64,000 nt of DNA from contig OY760427.1 in assembly GCA_963663495.1 (NCBI GenBank), positions 5,208,001-5,272,000 of the forward strand, in the 5' to 3' direction. The DNA comes from G963663495 sp963663495. Its GTDB lineage: Bacteria > Bacteroidota > Rhodothermia > Rhodothermales > Bin80. The position numbers and the translations under genes were made by a program. Numbering within the stretch: position 1 is the first letter of the stretch; each line of letters begins with the position of its first letter. Shown here one piece after another: positions 48,658 to 57,828 of the stretch. The notes under the pieces are model-generated. The model was not told the DNA's origin. It worked only from the letters and a program-made list of their open reading frames with translations, and did not search any database.

Positions 48658-49590
48658 CTATACGCAGGGATACATTGGTTGCTCCGCAAAAACGCCTAAA
48701 CCATTATCAATATTTGAGTAAACCGTCGTACGGCGTTCGCTGAATATGTCCTCATAGAAGGGGTCATGCCGAAAAACCGACACATAATAGTCCCACAGTT
48801 CCTGACTCCAATTGGTGACCACCACCCGGAAATAGGGCCGCAAATCTGCAAAATGATCCGCTCGGAGTGTCAGGACTATTTCTACCGTTTCCCCTTCAAA
48901 ATGCTCGTCTGACAGGTAGGCGTAACTCCCAAAATCGTCGTTCATAAAGCTGGGCGAACTACCATCTTCAACGTCAGTGATTTCGTGACGCAAGGCAGGA
49001 AATGAACTCTCAAAATGCGTCCCAGTGTAGTCTGTAGAGCCCGTTTGTGACTGCCCGTAACGGACGTATCCATCCTTGCTGCGGCATGCCGGGTACAGTT
49101 GCGCTGCCACGATACTGTACCGGTCGGGGCCGAGTTGATCCGCAAGAGAGAACGTGAAGGTATATGATGCGGCGGCGTCTGCCTGTTGGTTTGCGCGAAT
49201 GCTGTGGAATACTGCTGTCAGCTCTGGAGCCTGTGATGACGCTGTCACCGATTGCAATGGTGCCGCGTCCACGCGCAGGATGTATCCGACATTCTGCAAG
49301 GGCTTTAAGCCCAACGCCGACTCAAATACCCCCGCACCCCGATGAATCAGTTTCTCGCTTACGCCATCCTCGTTTGATATTGTGACCTTGGCCTCCGTTA
49401 CGTAATGGTCTTCCCATTCCACGGTACGGGCGTAGGGAACACTCTTGTGCAGATACACGGTCCAGATACTGTCCGGCGAGAATTCACTATTAACCACAAG
49501 CTTGGATTCATAGCCACCAGGAAAATCCAATTCTACGATAGATTCGCAACCAATCGAAAGAAATACGACAATGGATCCAAGCCACCGCAC
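48658..49590 (-). CDS. DUF4249 lipoprotein
   Basis: A 310-residue protein of the DUF4249 family of Bacteroidota. It has a lipobox-like LSIGCES near residue 15, the start of the domain at VELDFPGGYESKLVVNSEF, and motifs such as VTEAKVTISNEDG and GVGYILRV-like (here VGYILRVDA). Members usually sit beside SusC/FecA-type TonB receptors and are thought to help capture substrate at the outer membrane. It starts with GTG 49590, three bases after the receptor stop codon, so it is the second gene of a two-gene operon. Both are cargo of the composite transposon. Confidence 0.87.
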   Translation of the reverse strand: MRWLGSIVVFLSIGCESIVELDFPGGYESKLVVNSEFSPDSIWTVYLHKSVPYARTVEWEDHYVTEAKVTISNEDGVSEKLIHRGAGVFESALGLKPLQNVGYILRVDAAPLQSVTASSQAPELTAVFHSIRANQQADAAASYTFTFSLADQLGPDRYSIVAAQLYPACRSKDGYVRYGQSQTGSTDYTGTHFESSFPALRHEITDVEDGSSPSFMNDDFGSYAYLSDEHFEGETVEIVLTLRADHFADLRPYFRVVVTNWSQELWDYYVSVFRHDPFYEDIFSERRTTVYSNIDNGLGVFAEQPMYPCV

Positions 49591-49593
49591 GGG

Positions 49594-51927
49594 TCAGAAG
49601 CTCAGTGTATAGGAAATCGCCGGTACCAATTGCAGTATGCTAATCTGCTTCCACTGGATGTGGCCGTCGGAGGCGGAAGTTGGGTAAACGAGCATCGGGT
49701 TCTTGCGGTTGTAGGCGTTATACAGCCCGACGCTGAAAGTCCTTGCTCCCCAGTCGATCTGTTTCGTGAACCGAGCACTTATGTCGAGCCGGTGATGCGC
49801 CGGCGCTCGTGCAGCGTTTACTTGTTCGAAGTCGAGGAAATCGCGGTCCAGGATTCGTTGCCGGTCCAGAAACCTGCCAGCTGGCGCCGAAACAGGATAT
49901 CCGCTGTGATATACCCATGCGATTCCGACCGATGTGTGCTGGGTGATACGATATCGCAAAACGATAGCGGCATCATGGCGGCGATCGAATGCATCGGGGA
50001 AAGACGACCCGCCACTGAGATTCTGAAAAATTCTATTCGTTCGGGACAGCGAATAGCTAATCCAACCGCTGGTGCGGCCGCGTTGGCGTTCAAGAAGGAG
50101 CTCTGCGCCGTAGCTCCGTCCGGAACCCGACTCAACTATCTGTGGCCATCCGAGGGTAGAAGCGTCATACGAATAGTTATGCGCTTTGTATTCGATTTGA
50201 TTGCGCATACGCTTGTAGTAGCCCTCTATGGAAACACCCACACCAATGTTCGAGATACTCTTCACTAGTCCGACTGCGATCTGAGAGCTACCTTGCGGTT
50301 TTATTCCGCGCATCGCGGGAATCCAGGTATCGGTCGGTACGGAGCTACCGGCATTTCGCAGTACGTGCAGGTATTGCGTCATTTGGGCATAGGATGCCTT
50401 GGCTGATAGATTCGGACGAACACGGATGTCCATGCTAAGCCTTGGCTCCACCGCAGGTTTGAGCTGGCCATCGCTAACCGCGCTGGAAATTCGCACTCCA
50501 ATATTCGCATGCACACTGGAAGGCCACTGGATAGTGTCCTCCAAGTACACCGAAAGCTGGTGAGACAGAAAGCGGATCGACTCGTCTTCTGAGGTATTCA
50601 GTCCGGGCTGATCTGTGCTGGTGATTCTCGTTCGCCGGGTAACAGGAGTCAGGGTGTGTGCAATGTGTTCTGCACCGACTCGGACGTAGTGTTGCCGGCC
50701 ATGAGCGTACTCCAACTCCATGCGCGTGGTAATATCTCGCACGGAAGAGCCCTGAACCCGTTCTTCGGCTTCAGCTCCGAAACCGTCCCCCGCACGGGAC
50801 AATATCCTTGATGTCACCTGATAATTCGAAACTCCCACAATTGTGTTTGCGAAAACATGGTCTCCGAGCAGGCGATTCCAGCGCACCGAGACCAATTGAT
50901 TAACCCAATCCAGGCTCGCGTCAAGGTCTCCATTCAACGACGGGTTTTTTGCAATTCGTTCCTTCAAGGTGAAATTATCATTGCCCATGTAGCCGCTAAT
51001 GTATAGGCGATCTCTATTGCCGATGATATAGTTTGCCTTTAAGGTTAGGTCATGGAAGCTGCCGCTATAAATGCGTCCGTTGTTCTGGAACCACCGGGTG
51101 AATAGGTCAAGAAACGTGCGCCTTCCGGAAACCATAAAGGAGGACTTATCTCGAATGATCGGGCCTTCAAAGAGGAGCTTGGAGGTTAGAATTCCAAGTT
51201 GGCCCTCGCCCGAAAACTTCTTCAAGTTTCCATCCTTCATAGTGAATTCGGCTACGGACGAAAGACGGCCGCCAAACCGTGCAGGAAACCCGCCCTTAAT
51301 CAATTCTACCTGTTTAATCGCAGACGCATTAAACACACCGAAAAGTCCGAGAAGATGCGTGGGATTGTAAATCTGCAGGCCATCAAGCAGTATCAGATTC
51401 TGATCGGATCGTCCGCCCCGGACATATAGACCGCTGAATCCTTCACGGCCGCCTTGGACACCGGGGAGCAGCTGCATGGTTTTCAGAATGTCTGTTTCTC
51501 CCAAGAGGACAGGTAAAGCGTCCACCTGCTCTATCGGCAGCCGGTGGACACTCATTTGGACCTCGCTTGGCGCACTCTCGCCCGTTACCGTTACCTCCTC
51601 AAGAGCAAAGACATGCGGCTGAAGGCTGATATGTAAGGTCGTGTCCGTGGCACCGGTAAGTCGTATACGCTGCGCATGATAGGCGACATGGGTAATAGCC
51701 AGCCATTCTGCACGCGACGGTAGTTTGATGCTATAGAAGCCGTACTTATTTGATGTCGTGCCTGCGCCCTGCATTTCTGCAACAATGTGTACGCCAGGCA
51801 CACGCTCACCGCTTGACCGGTCCTCAGCGAATCCGCTGACAAGTATGTTTTGCGCTGCTACCGGCTGCGGCACCAATGTCGCGACTAAGGCGGTAGCAAG
51901 AAAACGACGATACGTACAGCTCCTCAA
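49594..51927 (-). CDS. TonB-dependent receptor with carboxypeptidase-like N-terminal domain
   Basis: A 777-residue outer-membrane receptor. The signal peptide is 1-25. A carboxypeptidase-regulatory-like beta domain follows (about 27-110, VSGFAEDRSSGERVPGVHIVAE), then the plug (about 130-230, LPGVQGGREGFSGLYVRGG, LLDGLQIYNP) and a 22-strand-type barrel ending in SYTLSF. It should import a nutrient or siderophore using TonB energy together with the DUF4249 partner. The substrate cannot be deduced. Its location between IS ends suggests recent relocation or transfer. Confidence 0.93.
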   Translation of the reverse strand: MRSCTYRRFLATALVATLVPQPVAAQNILVSGFAEDRSSGERVPGVHIVAEMQGAGTTSNKYGFYSIKLPSRAEWLAITHVAYHAQRIRLTGATDTTLHISLQPHVFALEEVTVTGESAPSEVQMSVHRLPIEQVDALPVLLGETDILKTMQLLPGVQGGREGFSGLYVRGGRSDQNLILLDGLQIYNPTHLLGLFGVFNASAIKQVELIKGGFPARFGGRLSSVAEFTMKDGNLKKFSGEGQLGILTSKLLFEGPIIRDKSSFMVSGRRTFLDLFTRWFQNNGRIYSGSFHDLTLKANYIIGNRDRLYISGYMGNDNFTLKERIAKNPSLNGDLDASLDWVNQLVSVRWNRLLGDHVFANTIVGVSNYQVTSRILSRAGDGFGAEAEERVQGSSVRDITTRMELEYAHGRQHYVRVGAEHIAHTLTPVTRRTRITSTDQPGLNTSEDESIRFLSHQLSVYLEDTIQWPSSVHANIGVRISSAVSDGQLKPAVEPRLSMDIRVRPNLSAKASYAQMTQYLHVLRNAGSSVPTDTWIPAMRGIKPQGSSQIAVGLVKSISNIGVGVSIEGYYKRMRNQIEYKAHNYSYDASTLGWPQIVESGSGRSYGAELLLERQRGRTSGWISYSLSRTNRIFQNLSGGSSFPDAFDRRHDAAIVLRYRITQHTSVGIAWVYHSGYPVSAPAGRFLDRQRILDRDFLDFEQVNAARAPAHHRLDISARFTKQIDWGARTFSVGLYNAYNRKNPMLVYPTSASDGHIQWKQISILQLVPAISYTLSF

Positions 51928-52018
51928 CTCAACACGCCCCTGATGAGGACTATCAATGAAACGGCTGTATAGTGACCTCCCGATAAGCAGACTTCATGGC
52001 GCGCCGATCCTATAATCA

Positions 52019-52243
52019 GTAAACGATCAAAGTCGCAGTTGAGGGCCTGCTTCAATACCCCCACAAAGACGCGCCAAAGTGCCATCCCCGAACGACCACG
52101 CTACAAATCAATATTCGGAAGCAACTGCTTCTCCAGGATCTCAAAGATCTTTTTCCGAGCCGTTGGGTCGCAATACAAGTGCTGCAGTCCTCTTAGCGCT
52201 GCCGGTATATCGTCCCGATCTTTGGGGTGGAAGGTTATCTCTT
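52019..52243 (-). pseudogene. ISNCY-type transposase fragment
   Basis: Reading down from 52243, the reverse strand encodes ITFHPKDRDDIPAALRGL, QHLYCDPTARKKIFEIL and, after an in-frame TAG, RGRSGMALWRVF and LNCDFDRL. This pattern matches the N-terminal domain of ISNCY-family transposases as I recall it. It is cut off exactly at the inner end of the miniature element and lacks the catalytic part. Confidence 0.65.
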
Positions 52244-52413
52244 GGGAGTTATATGGCTGAGTGCCACGCGTTTTCGCAGGAGTTACTTTTTGTGCTTTGG
52301 TGGTGCAGACAGGATGGCTTTCGCTAGTTGTTCATAATCGGTTCCCGCTTTTCACGATAAACTGCAATTATTTCAAGAACCTCAGCAAATGGGTACTCAG
52401 CCATATAACTCCC
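52244..52413. mobile_element. 170-bp miniature element with two left-type ends
   Basis: The termini are perfect 19-bp inverted repeats: GGGAGTTATATGGCTGAGT at 52244-52262 and its reverse complement at 52395-52413. The body is the left-end leader (through GGTTCCCGCTTTTCACG and the AATTATTTCAA segment), so both ends are of the left type and no tnpB remains. Its right flank CAAATTAT pairs with the left flank of copy E, not with its own left flank TATCTCTT. It serves as the right arm of the composite transposon. Confidence 0.88.
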
Positions 52414-52653
52414 CAAATTATCCAGAGTCCACGTGTCTCTGAATGCCGCGCCTATCAACTGGCTGCCTATATGTGTGGCAAAGTTAGCCTTCGTATTGAA
52501 CGAAGGCTCAAGACAAATCAGATCAACAGCTGCCGAGTTCATGCCACGCAAGATATACAGGTTGTCTCCCATCCAAATGATCCTGTTCTTCCAGCTGGCA
52601 TGCTCGTTTAGGGAAAGGGGGCATCCGATCCGATTGAGTGCAGGCAATAACAT
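52414..52653 (-). pseudogene. DNA-methyltransferase relic, first part
   Basis: From ATG 52653 it encodes NRIIWMGDNLYILRGM, SAAVDLICLEPSFNTKANF and GAAFRDTWTLDNL. This is the N-terminal part of a type III Mod-like DNA methyltransferase. The catalytic DPPY/DPPF-type motif reads LEPSFN instead of LDPPFN, so it was probably inactive before the transposon entered. It begins 10 bases after the stop of the IS1595 transposase and is preceded by a GGAG site 7 bases from the ATG, consistent with a passenger gene of that IS. The second part is at 46744-46967. Confidence 0.82.
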
Positions 52654-52663
52654 GAGAGACTCC

Positions 52664-53559
52664 TTACGCGATCAGGTCCCCGAACAATAGCTGCTTACCA
52701 ACAAGCCATTTTGCAACCTCTGCCATCTACCCAATCGTGTTAAGGTCGCGTTCGTTGTGTCGCCCCCGCGACTTCATTCACTAAGCGTTGCAAATGCTTC
52801 TTGCTCATATGCAGTGTACACAGTAATACCGCTGCCTTAACAGCGATCAGAAGCTCTCTATGCCGTTGGTTTGGTCATGCTCGCGTACGTACTCGTCCGA
52901 CGAAATGCGTCACGTATGCGCGGTTGTTGCGGCCCCTGATAGGTTGACGTTCCATCCGTGTATACCATCGTTTCTTCGGCGGCATGACTGTCCACGAATG
53001 CATTGAGTATTCGCCTGTCCGTGCGTTGCACTACTTGGGCTGATACGTTGTTGGTAGTGCGATCGCGGACGCCTACGACGAACGTCTTAGCTACGGGGCC
53101 ACGGCCGGCTTTCAGCTTCTTGTTCGCGGGCTTATTCTTTTCCTTGCCACCGAAGTAAACCTCGCCTACCTTTACCTGGCCTTCAAATATTGAATGCTCA
53201 TCGGTCCATGTTTGTCGAATCCTATGGGACAGATGCCGATCGGTAGTCTGTGTTATACCAAGGTCACGATGCAGCTTCATGTTGGAGACAGCGTTGATGC
53301 CAGCGGTCAAGATATATAGATATTTATGGTTTTTGCCCACACCTGGTACCCCAGCTTCAAATCCTGCATTGCCGTACCGATGCGATCGCTGAATCGTTTA
53401 CGGCAGCGATAAGGCATGGTAGGATGTTTGGCTCCCAGACTATACATTCAAAGACTCGCAATGCGGGCATACAGGAGAATCTCCCCAGCGCTGTTTTGCG
53501 AACCATGCCTCGACGGTGTCCTCATCTGGGAAAATTTGACTTCGCTTTATCCAAGACAC
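52664..53559 (-). pseudogene. IS1595-family (ISXO2-like) transposase, broken
   Basis: The whole transposase can be read across frames. The N-terminal zinc-ribbon part from GTG 53559 has IFPDEDTVEAWFAKQRWGD and CPHC. MPYRCRKRFSDRIGTAMQ comes next, then an open stretch 52858-53340 with MKLHRDLGIT, VKVGEVYFGGKEKNK and YTDGTSTYQG. EHDQTNGIESF then reads into a stop where the family has Trp, and the tail has MSKKHLQRLVNEVAGRHNER and GKQLLFGDLIA. At least two frameshifts and two nonsense changes disrupt it, and the first catalytic acid context VDET is VGEV here. Family members make 8-bp target duplications and can carry passenger genes. Confidence 0.82.
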
Positions 53560-53703
53560 GCCTTCTCAATCAGCCCGTCCAAGGCCTTTGCCGCGCCCGC
53601 TAATTCTATTCTTTCAGAAATGCAGATAGGAGCAACCCACCGCGGGCTCGTACCCATTTAAAACGTTGATAGTTCCAGCTTTGTCAAAACCCTGAGCTGG
53701 TGA

Positions 53704-53725
53704 GTAATCAGCTCTATAGTTCCCC
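53704..53725 (-). repeat. Transposase-side terminal repeat of the IS1595 element
   Basis: The end of this stretch (AATCAGCTCTATAGTTCCCC) matches the TnpB-family terminus ACTCAGCCATATAACTCCCC at 15 of 20 positions. It lies about 165 bases upstream of the IS1595 transposase start, a spacing like that of the tnpB leader. It also forms an inverted repeat with 46639-46660. This is the direct sequence link between the TnpB elements and an IS1595-type transposase. Confidence 0.6.
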
Positions 53726-54492
53726 TTCTTTGCGTTTCCAGATACTCCAGAGTACGACCAGTATCTTATTGCTGCGTGCTGCGTCTGGCCCGCGTAAGGT
53801 TCCCCGTGTCTTCCAGCGACGCTTCATAGAAGCGCGTCACCTCGTTGGACTCACGCGTGCGTCGTGCGGCCGGCAAGACGGGATAAATCATGGCTTTGAG
53901 GGCCCCCGCATCCCTGCGATCCAAGTGTTTGTACGCCAGTGGCCTGCCAACAGAATTGCGATCGCGCGCACCCATCCCACAGTAGAGTAGGCGATACGCT
54001 TGTTCCAATTTGTCTTCCAGATGCCGAATCTCCGCATCCTTGTCGGCGTTGTCCTTGGATGGACGATCGGCTTTTTTCAGTTGACGGACTGTTTTTGCAG
54101 ATCCTTGTTCTCGGCCTCTTAGGTTCTTAGCCTCTGAAAGAGGGCTTCATCGGCAGGAGAAGAGGGGGAGAAAGATGCCTTGGGCTGCATGATATAGGTA
54201 CATGTGCGCCCTCCACGATATTTCGATTCTCCTACCCCGAAAACCCATGTTTTTGGTCCCAAGAGGCGCTGATTGCTGACTGCATTCAGTCGTCTGGTCG
54301 ATACGTGGCTCACCAATTCCGCCATTCCCAAATTGGCACGCCTAACCCGGCGTATGATCACCTTGCGCTAAGCTCTATAAGCGGACTATGCGGACCCAAC
54401 ATCAAGCCCGATCTACCACATACTTCACCAGACGCATACCTCTTCCTGCGCACGGCTACAAATGCTCCTTCCGGCGAGCCTTCATCCCGCTG
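53726..54492 (-). pseudogene. Decayed reverse-strand ORF of unknown family
   Basis: There is no intact gene between the IS1595 end and thyA. Reverse-strand frames at 54119-54361 and 53766-54008, read in order with shifts between them, look like one protein. A basic N-terminal part (LVSHVSTRRLNAVSN, GPKTWVFGVGESKYRGGR) is followed by coiled-coil-like sequence (EAENKDLQKQ, DKDAEIRHLEDKLEQAYRLL) and a C-terminal part (ALKAMIYPVLPAARRTRES). I do not recognise the family. A transposon or accessory origin is likely from context. Confidence 0.35.
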
Positions 54493-55407
54493 CTATACTG
54501 CCACGGGCGCCTTTATCGCCGGGTAACACCTGTAGTCTGTAAGTGTGAAGTCACTGAACTTGTAGTCACCTATGGACGGCGGATGTCTATTCAAGCTCAG
54601 TTTCGGATGCGGATAGGGTTTACGAGCAAGCTGCCTTTCTACCTGTTCAAGGTGGTTCAGATAAATGTGTGCGTCCCCGATGGTGTACACCAAGTCGCCT
54701 ACACCCAGCCCTGTCTGCTGCGCTATCATGTGGGTCAGGAGGGCATACTGTGCAATATTGAACGGCGCCCCGAGGAATAAATCATTGGACCGAATGTACA
54801 GCTGACAGGAAAGTTTTTCATTGCTCACCCAGAATTGGAATAAAAGATGGCAGGGGGGGAGAGCCATATCGTCGAGGGAGCGAGGGTCCCAAGCGCTCAC
54901 GATATGGCGCCGGCTTTCAGGCTTTGCACGTATTGACTTTAGAACAGCATCAATCTGATCAACACCGCCTTCTGTTTCTTCATTAGAGCCGAAGCAGCGC
55001 CACTGGTGTCCGTACACCGGGCCAAGTTGTCCATATTTCTCGGCAAAATCCGCTTCCCGGCAAATACGGTCTTCGAACTCGGATTTCTGGCGCTCCCAAT
55101 CCGGCGAGGCAGGTCCGGGAGCTGGTTTGCCTTGAGCCTTCAGATACCGGGACAGACACCAATCAGACCAAATCGTAATGCCATCGTCCACCAGTGGTTT
55201 AATGTTGGATGAACCTGACAGGAACCAAAGCATTTCCAGCGCCAGTGCACGGAACCATACGCGCTTCGTCGTTACGATCGGGAACCCATCCTCCAAGTTG
55301 AACCGCATTTGGTAGCCAAAAACACTTTTAGTCCCCGTGCCCGTACGATCCTCCTTAGTCTCGCCGTGCGTCAGAACATGGTCTAGAAGGGCCAGGTACG
55401 GTTTCAA
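54493..55407 (-). CDS. thyA: Thymidylate synthase
   Basis: A 304-residue ThyA that methylates dUMP using methylenetetrahydrofolate. EDRTGTGTKSVFG lies at the N-terminus, and LGPVYGHQWR precedes the catalytic Cys186 in LPPCHLLFQF. The dUMP-binding RRHIVSAW and the FNIAQYALLTHM and GDAHIYLNHLEQ segments are present. The insertion region (residues about 85-125) is as in the longer ThyA form. The C-terminus ends with APVAV, the usual closing tail. It stands alone between mobile-element debris, away from folA. Confidence 0.96.
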   Translation of the reverse strand: MKPYLALLDHVLTHGETKEDRTGTGTKSVFGYQMRFNLEDGFPIVTTKRVWFRALALEMLWFLSGSSNIKPLVDDGITIWSDWCLSRYLKAQGKPAPGPASPDWERQKSEFEDRICREADFAEKYGQLGPVYGHQWRCFGSNEETEGGVDQIDAVLKSIRAKPESRRHIVSAWDPRSLDDMALPPCHLLFQFWVSNEKLSCQLYIRSNDLFLGAPFNIAQYALLTHMIAQQTGLGVGDLVYTIGDAHIYLNHLEQVERQLARKPYPHPKLSLNRHPPSIGDYKFSDFTLTDYRCYPAIKAPVAV

Positions 55408-55707
55408 GGCTTCGTCTGGATTGGGAGGTATGCTGGTTCAAACGCAGCAACGGCTCGGTAAAGCAAGCACATCCATTTGCGTTCCTGCATACAACCTAAC
55501 TTCGCCATCCAGTCAGGGGAAAACGCTGAGTTCCGTCTCCAATTCTCTCGTTTTTCCCTCCTATTAGGGCTGTTTCGGCTAAATTCGGCGTTTTTCGACC
55601 TTTTTTGGCCGACTTTTTTGGAAAAGGCAATGTGGTGCTATAGAGGTGTGGAAGGGATCCCCCAACCACCCCGCTACCTTACCCCGTACCAATTCCACAC
55701 TCCGATC
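55408..55707. other. Spacer containing the left end of the IS1634-type element
   Basis: No gene is seen. A short sequence at 55581 (AAATTCGGC) resembles the inverted right end of the IS (AACTTCGCC at 57820-57828), so the left terminus may lie near 55580, but the match is too short to be sure. The GGCCGACTTTTTTGGAAAA stretch near 55608 is part of the leader. Confidence 0.4.
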
Positions 55708-57575
55708 ATGTTTATCCGAAACCGACCCTACAAACGTAAAGACGGTAAAAATGCAACAGCTTTGCCCTCATCGAATCCTATCGCAAAGACGGTACCTCCA
55801 AACACCGCACCCTCCTTAATCTCGGCCCGAACTTCAACATCCCCCGCAGTCTGTGGGGGGAACTGACCCATTGCGTTACTGCCCGACTCAAAGGGAAAGC
55901 TATCCTCCCTTTCCAGAATGATGAAGCCTTTCTCAATGCGGTCGACGACATCGTTGCACATCTCGAAAGCAAGGGCTACGACATCCATCGCACATCCCAT
56001 CAGCAACACCTCATCGATCCAGAGAAAATAACCCATCCCGATTCCCGGACCGTCGGCGGAGAACGACTGATCCTTCAGACATTGGAACAGCTCGGACTGG
56101 CTGTTCTGCTACGTTCGCTCAACTTCTGCGAGAAACACGTCAAGCTCTGCTGTGCGCTGATCGTCGGACGTATGCTCCACCCGGGCAGTGAACGAGAAAC
56201 GCATAAATGGCTGTGTAAAACCTCCAGTGTTCTGCAGCTTCTGGATTTGGAACCCCCGAGTCTCAACACCCTCTATCGTTGCACGGATCTGATCCATAAG
56301 CATATGGATCAGATCCTGGAGAAACTCTTTGGCATTACCAAAGCGGTATTGCAGTTTGAAGAAACGATCGTCTTTTATGATTTAACCAATACCTATTACC
56401 ACGGCAAGAAGAAAGGGAAGTTGTTGTCGCATGGGCGCAGCAAGGAGAAGCGCAGTGATTGTCCGTTGGTTACGCTGGCGCTCACCCTGGATGGTTCGGG
56501 GTTCCCCCGCAATGTGCAGATCCTGCCGGGCAATGCAGGGGAACCGGCAACGCTCAAAGAGGCGATTGAGAAACTAAACGGCGCTACGCCCACAGTGATT
56601 ATGGACTCCGGCATTGCGACGGAGCAGAATCTGCAGTACCTGAAAGAACAGGGACTGAACTGGATCACCGTGGAGCGTTCCAAAGCCCCTCCAGTCCCCG
56701 AAAACAAGCCGGATCAACAGTTTACGACCGCCGGGGGAGTCAAGATCAAAGCCTGGAAGATCACCAAAAAGGAAAAAGATGTTGAAGATGAAAAAGACGT
56801 TGAAGACAATGCGGAACTGCGCGTGTTTGTGCACAGTGAGGCCAAGCAGGCGAAGGAGGATCAGATCCTTGAAACCCAATGCAAGAAGTTTGTGAAGGCG
56901 CTCAATACACTACATGAGGGACTCTCGAAACCCGGGTACTTGAAGAACTATGAAAAGGTCACGATAAAGGTTGGTCGTCTGAAGGAAAAGTACAAGAAGG
57001 TCTCACACCTGTATGAGGTAGAGGTCAGCAAAAAGGAGGGCACCAAGCATGCAGCATCCGTTACGGTGACCCGGCGTGCTTCGCATGCGCGTCGCACCCA
57101 GGCCAGCGGAGGGTATGTGCTTCGGACCAGTCATACCGGATGGTCGGTGGAAACGGTTGCACGAACCTACTGGCGACTTACAGAGATTGAGCGCACATTC
57201 AGAGTCATGAAATCGGACCTCGGTCTACGGCCCATCTACCACAGTAGAGATGACCGCATTGAAGGGCATCTGTTCATTACGGTACTGGCTTATCATGCTG
57301 CCCATCTGGTTCGCACCAGACTCAAGGAACACGGGATTCATGATAGTTGGGCGACGATCCGAGACAGGTTGAACAGGATTCGTCGGATTACGACCAAGAT
57401 GGTTAAGAACCAATATCGGTACCTGATCACGGAGGTGGATCAGGATCTGCCTCCGAGTATGGTACAGTTCTTTGCGGTACTGGGATACGTGTATGATCCC
57501 GATGCGACCCGCACCGTGACCGAGCATGTGGAGGAAGCGAGTGCACCGGTGAGCCAGAAGCCTCCAGACTCATGA
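55708..57575 (+). pseudogene. IS1634-family transposase with a -1 frameshift
   Basis: ATG 55708 gives MFIRNRPYKRKDGK. After GGTAAAAATGC near 55742-55752 the frame must slip by -1 to continue as CNSFALIESYRKDG and on into the long open frame (56082-57575). That frame holds the DDE core: VFYDLTNTYYHG, SDCPLVTLALTLDGSG, VIMDSGIATEQN and YWRLTEIERTFRVMKS. The full length would be about 620 residues. The shift lies at a run of five A, so it could be a 1-base deletion or a programmed slip; IS1634 elements are not known for the latter. The non-coding tail extends to about 57828. Confidence 0.85.
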
Positions 57576-57828
57576 CGCATGGTCCCTTCACAACGGTTGA
57601 GGTAGCGTACTCCAGATGGAGCCACCAGAGCTACGTCCGATGGAAACGATCCGAGATAGATCGCAGCGAAACAGGCGGCAAAACACCAGGTAATCAGGGA
57701 TTCAAACCACCCTAAACCAACTTCAACCGATCCGGTAAATCTCACCATCCATTGCTCCTGAAAAAAACGGTCCAAATATGGCCACGGGAGAATTCCGTGG
57801 GTTAGTAGCACTACGAAATGGCGAAGTT

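Larger units (their letters stand above)
46968..52413. mobile_element. Composite transposon carrying a TonB receptor pair
   Basis: The 5446-bp unit is bounded on the left by TnpB copy E (right end outermost) and on the right by a 170-bp miniature element. It contains a DUF4249 gene, a TonB-dependent receptor and an ISNCY fragment. The outer termini are flanked by identical CAAATTAT. The bases next to the inner ends (AATGGTTG at 48425 and TATCTCTT at 52236) match neither each other nor the outer repeat. Thus the whole unit moved as one piece into the methyltransferase gene. Confidence 0.85.

Noticed and set aside
55580..57828. Exact ends and target duplication of the IS1634 element
   Set aside because: The right boundary is supported by the copy at 19343, but the left match is too short and the flanks show no convincing direct repeat, so no precise element limits are claimed.
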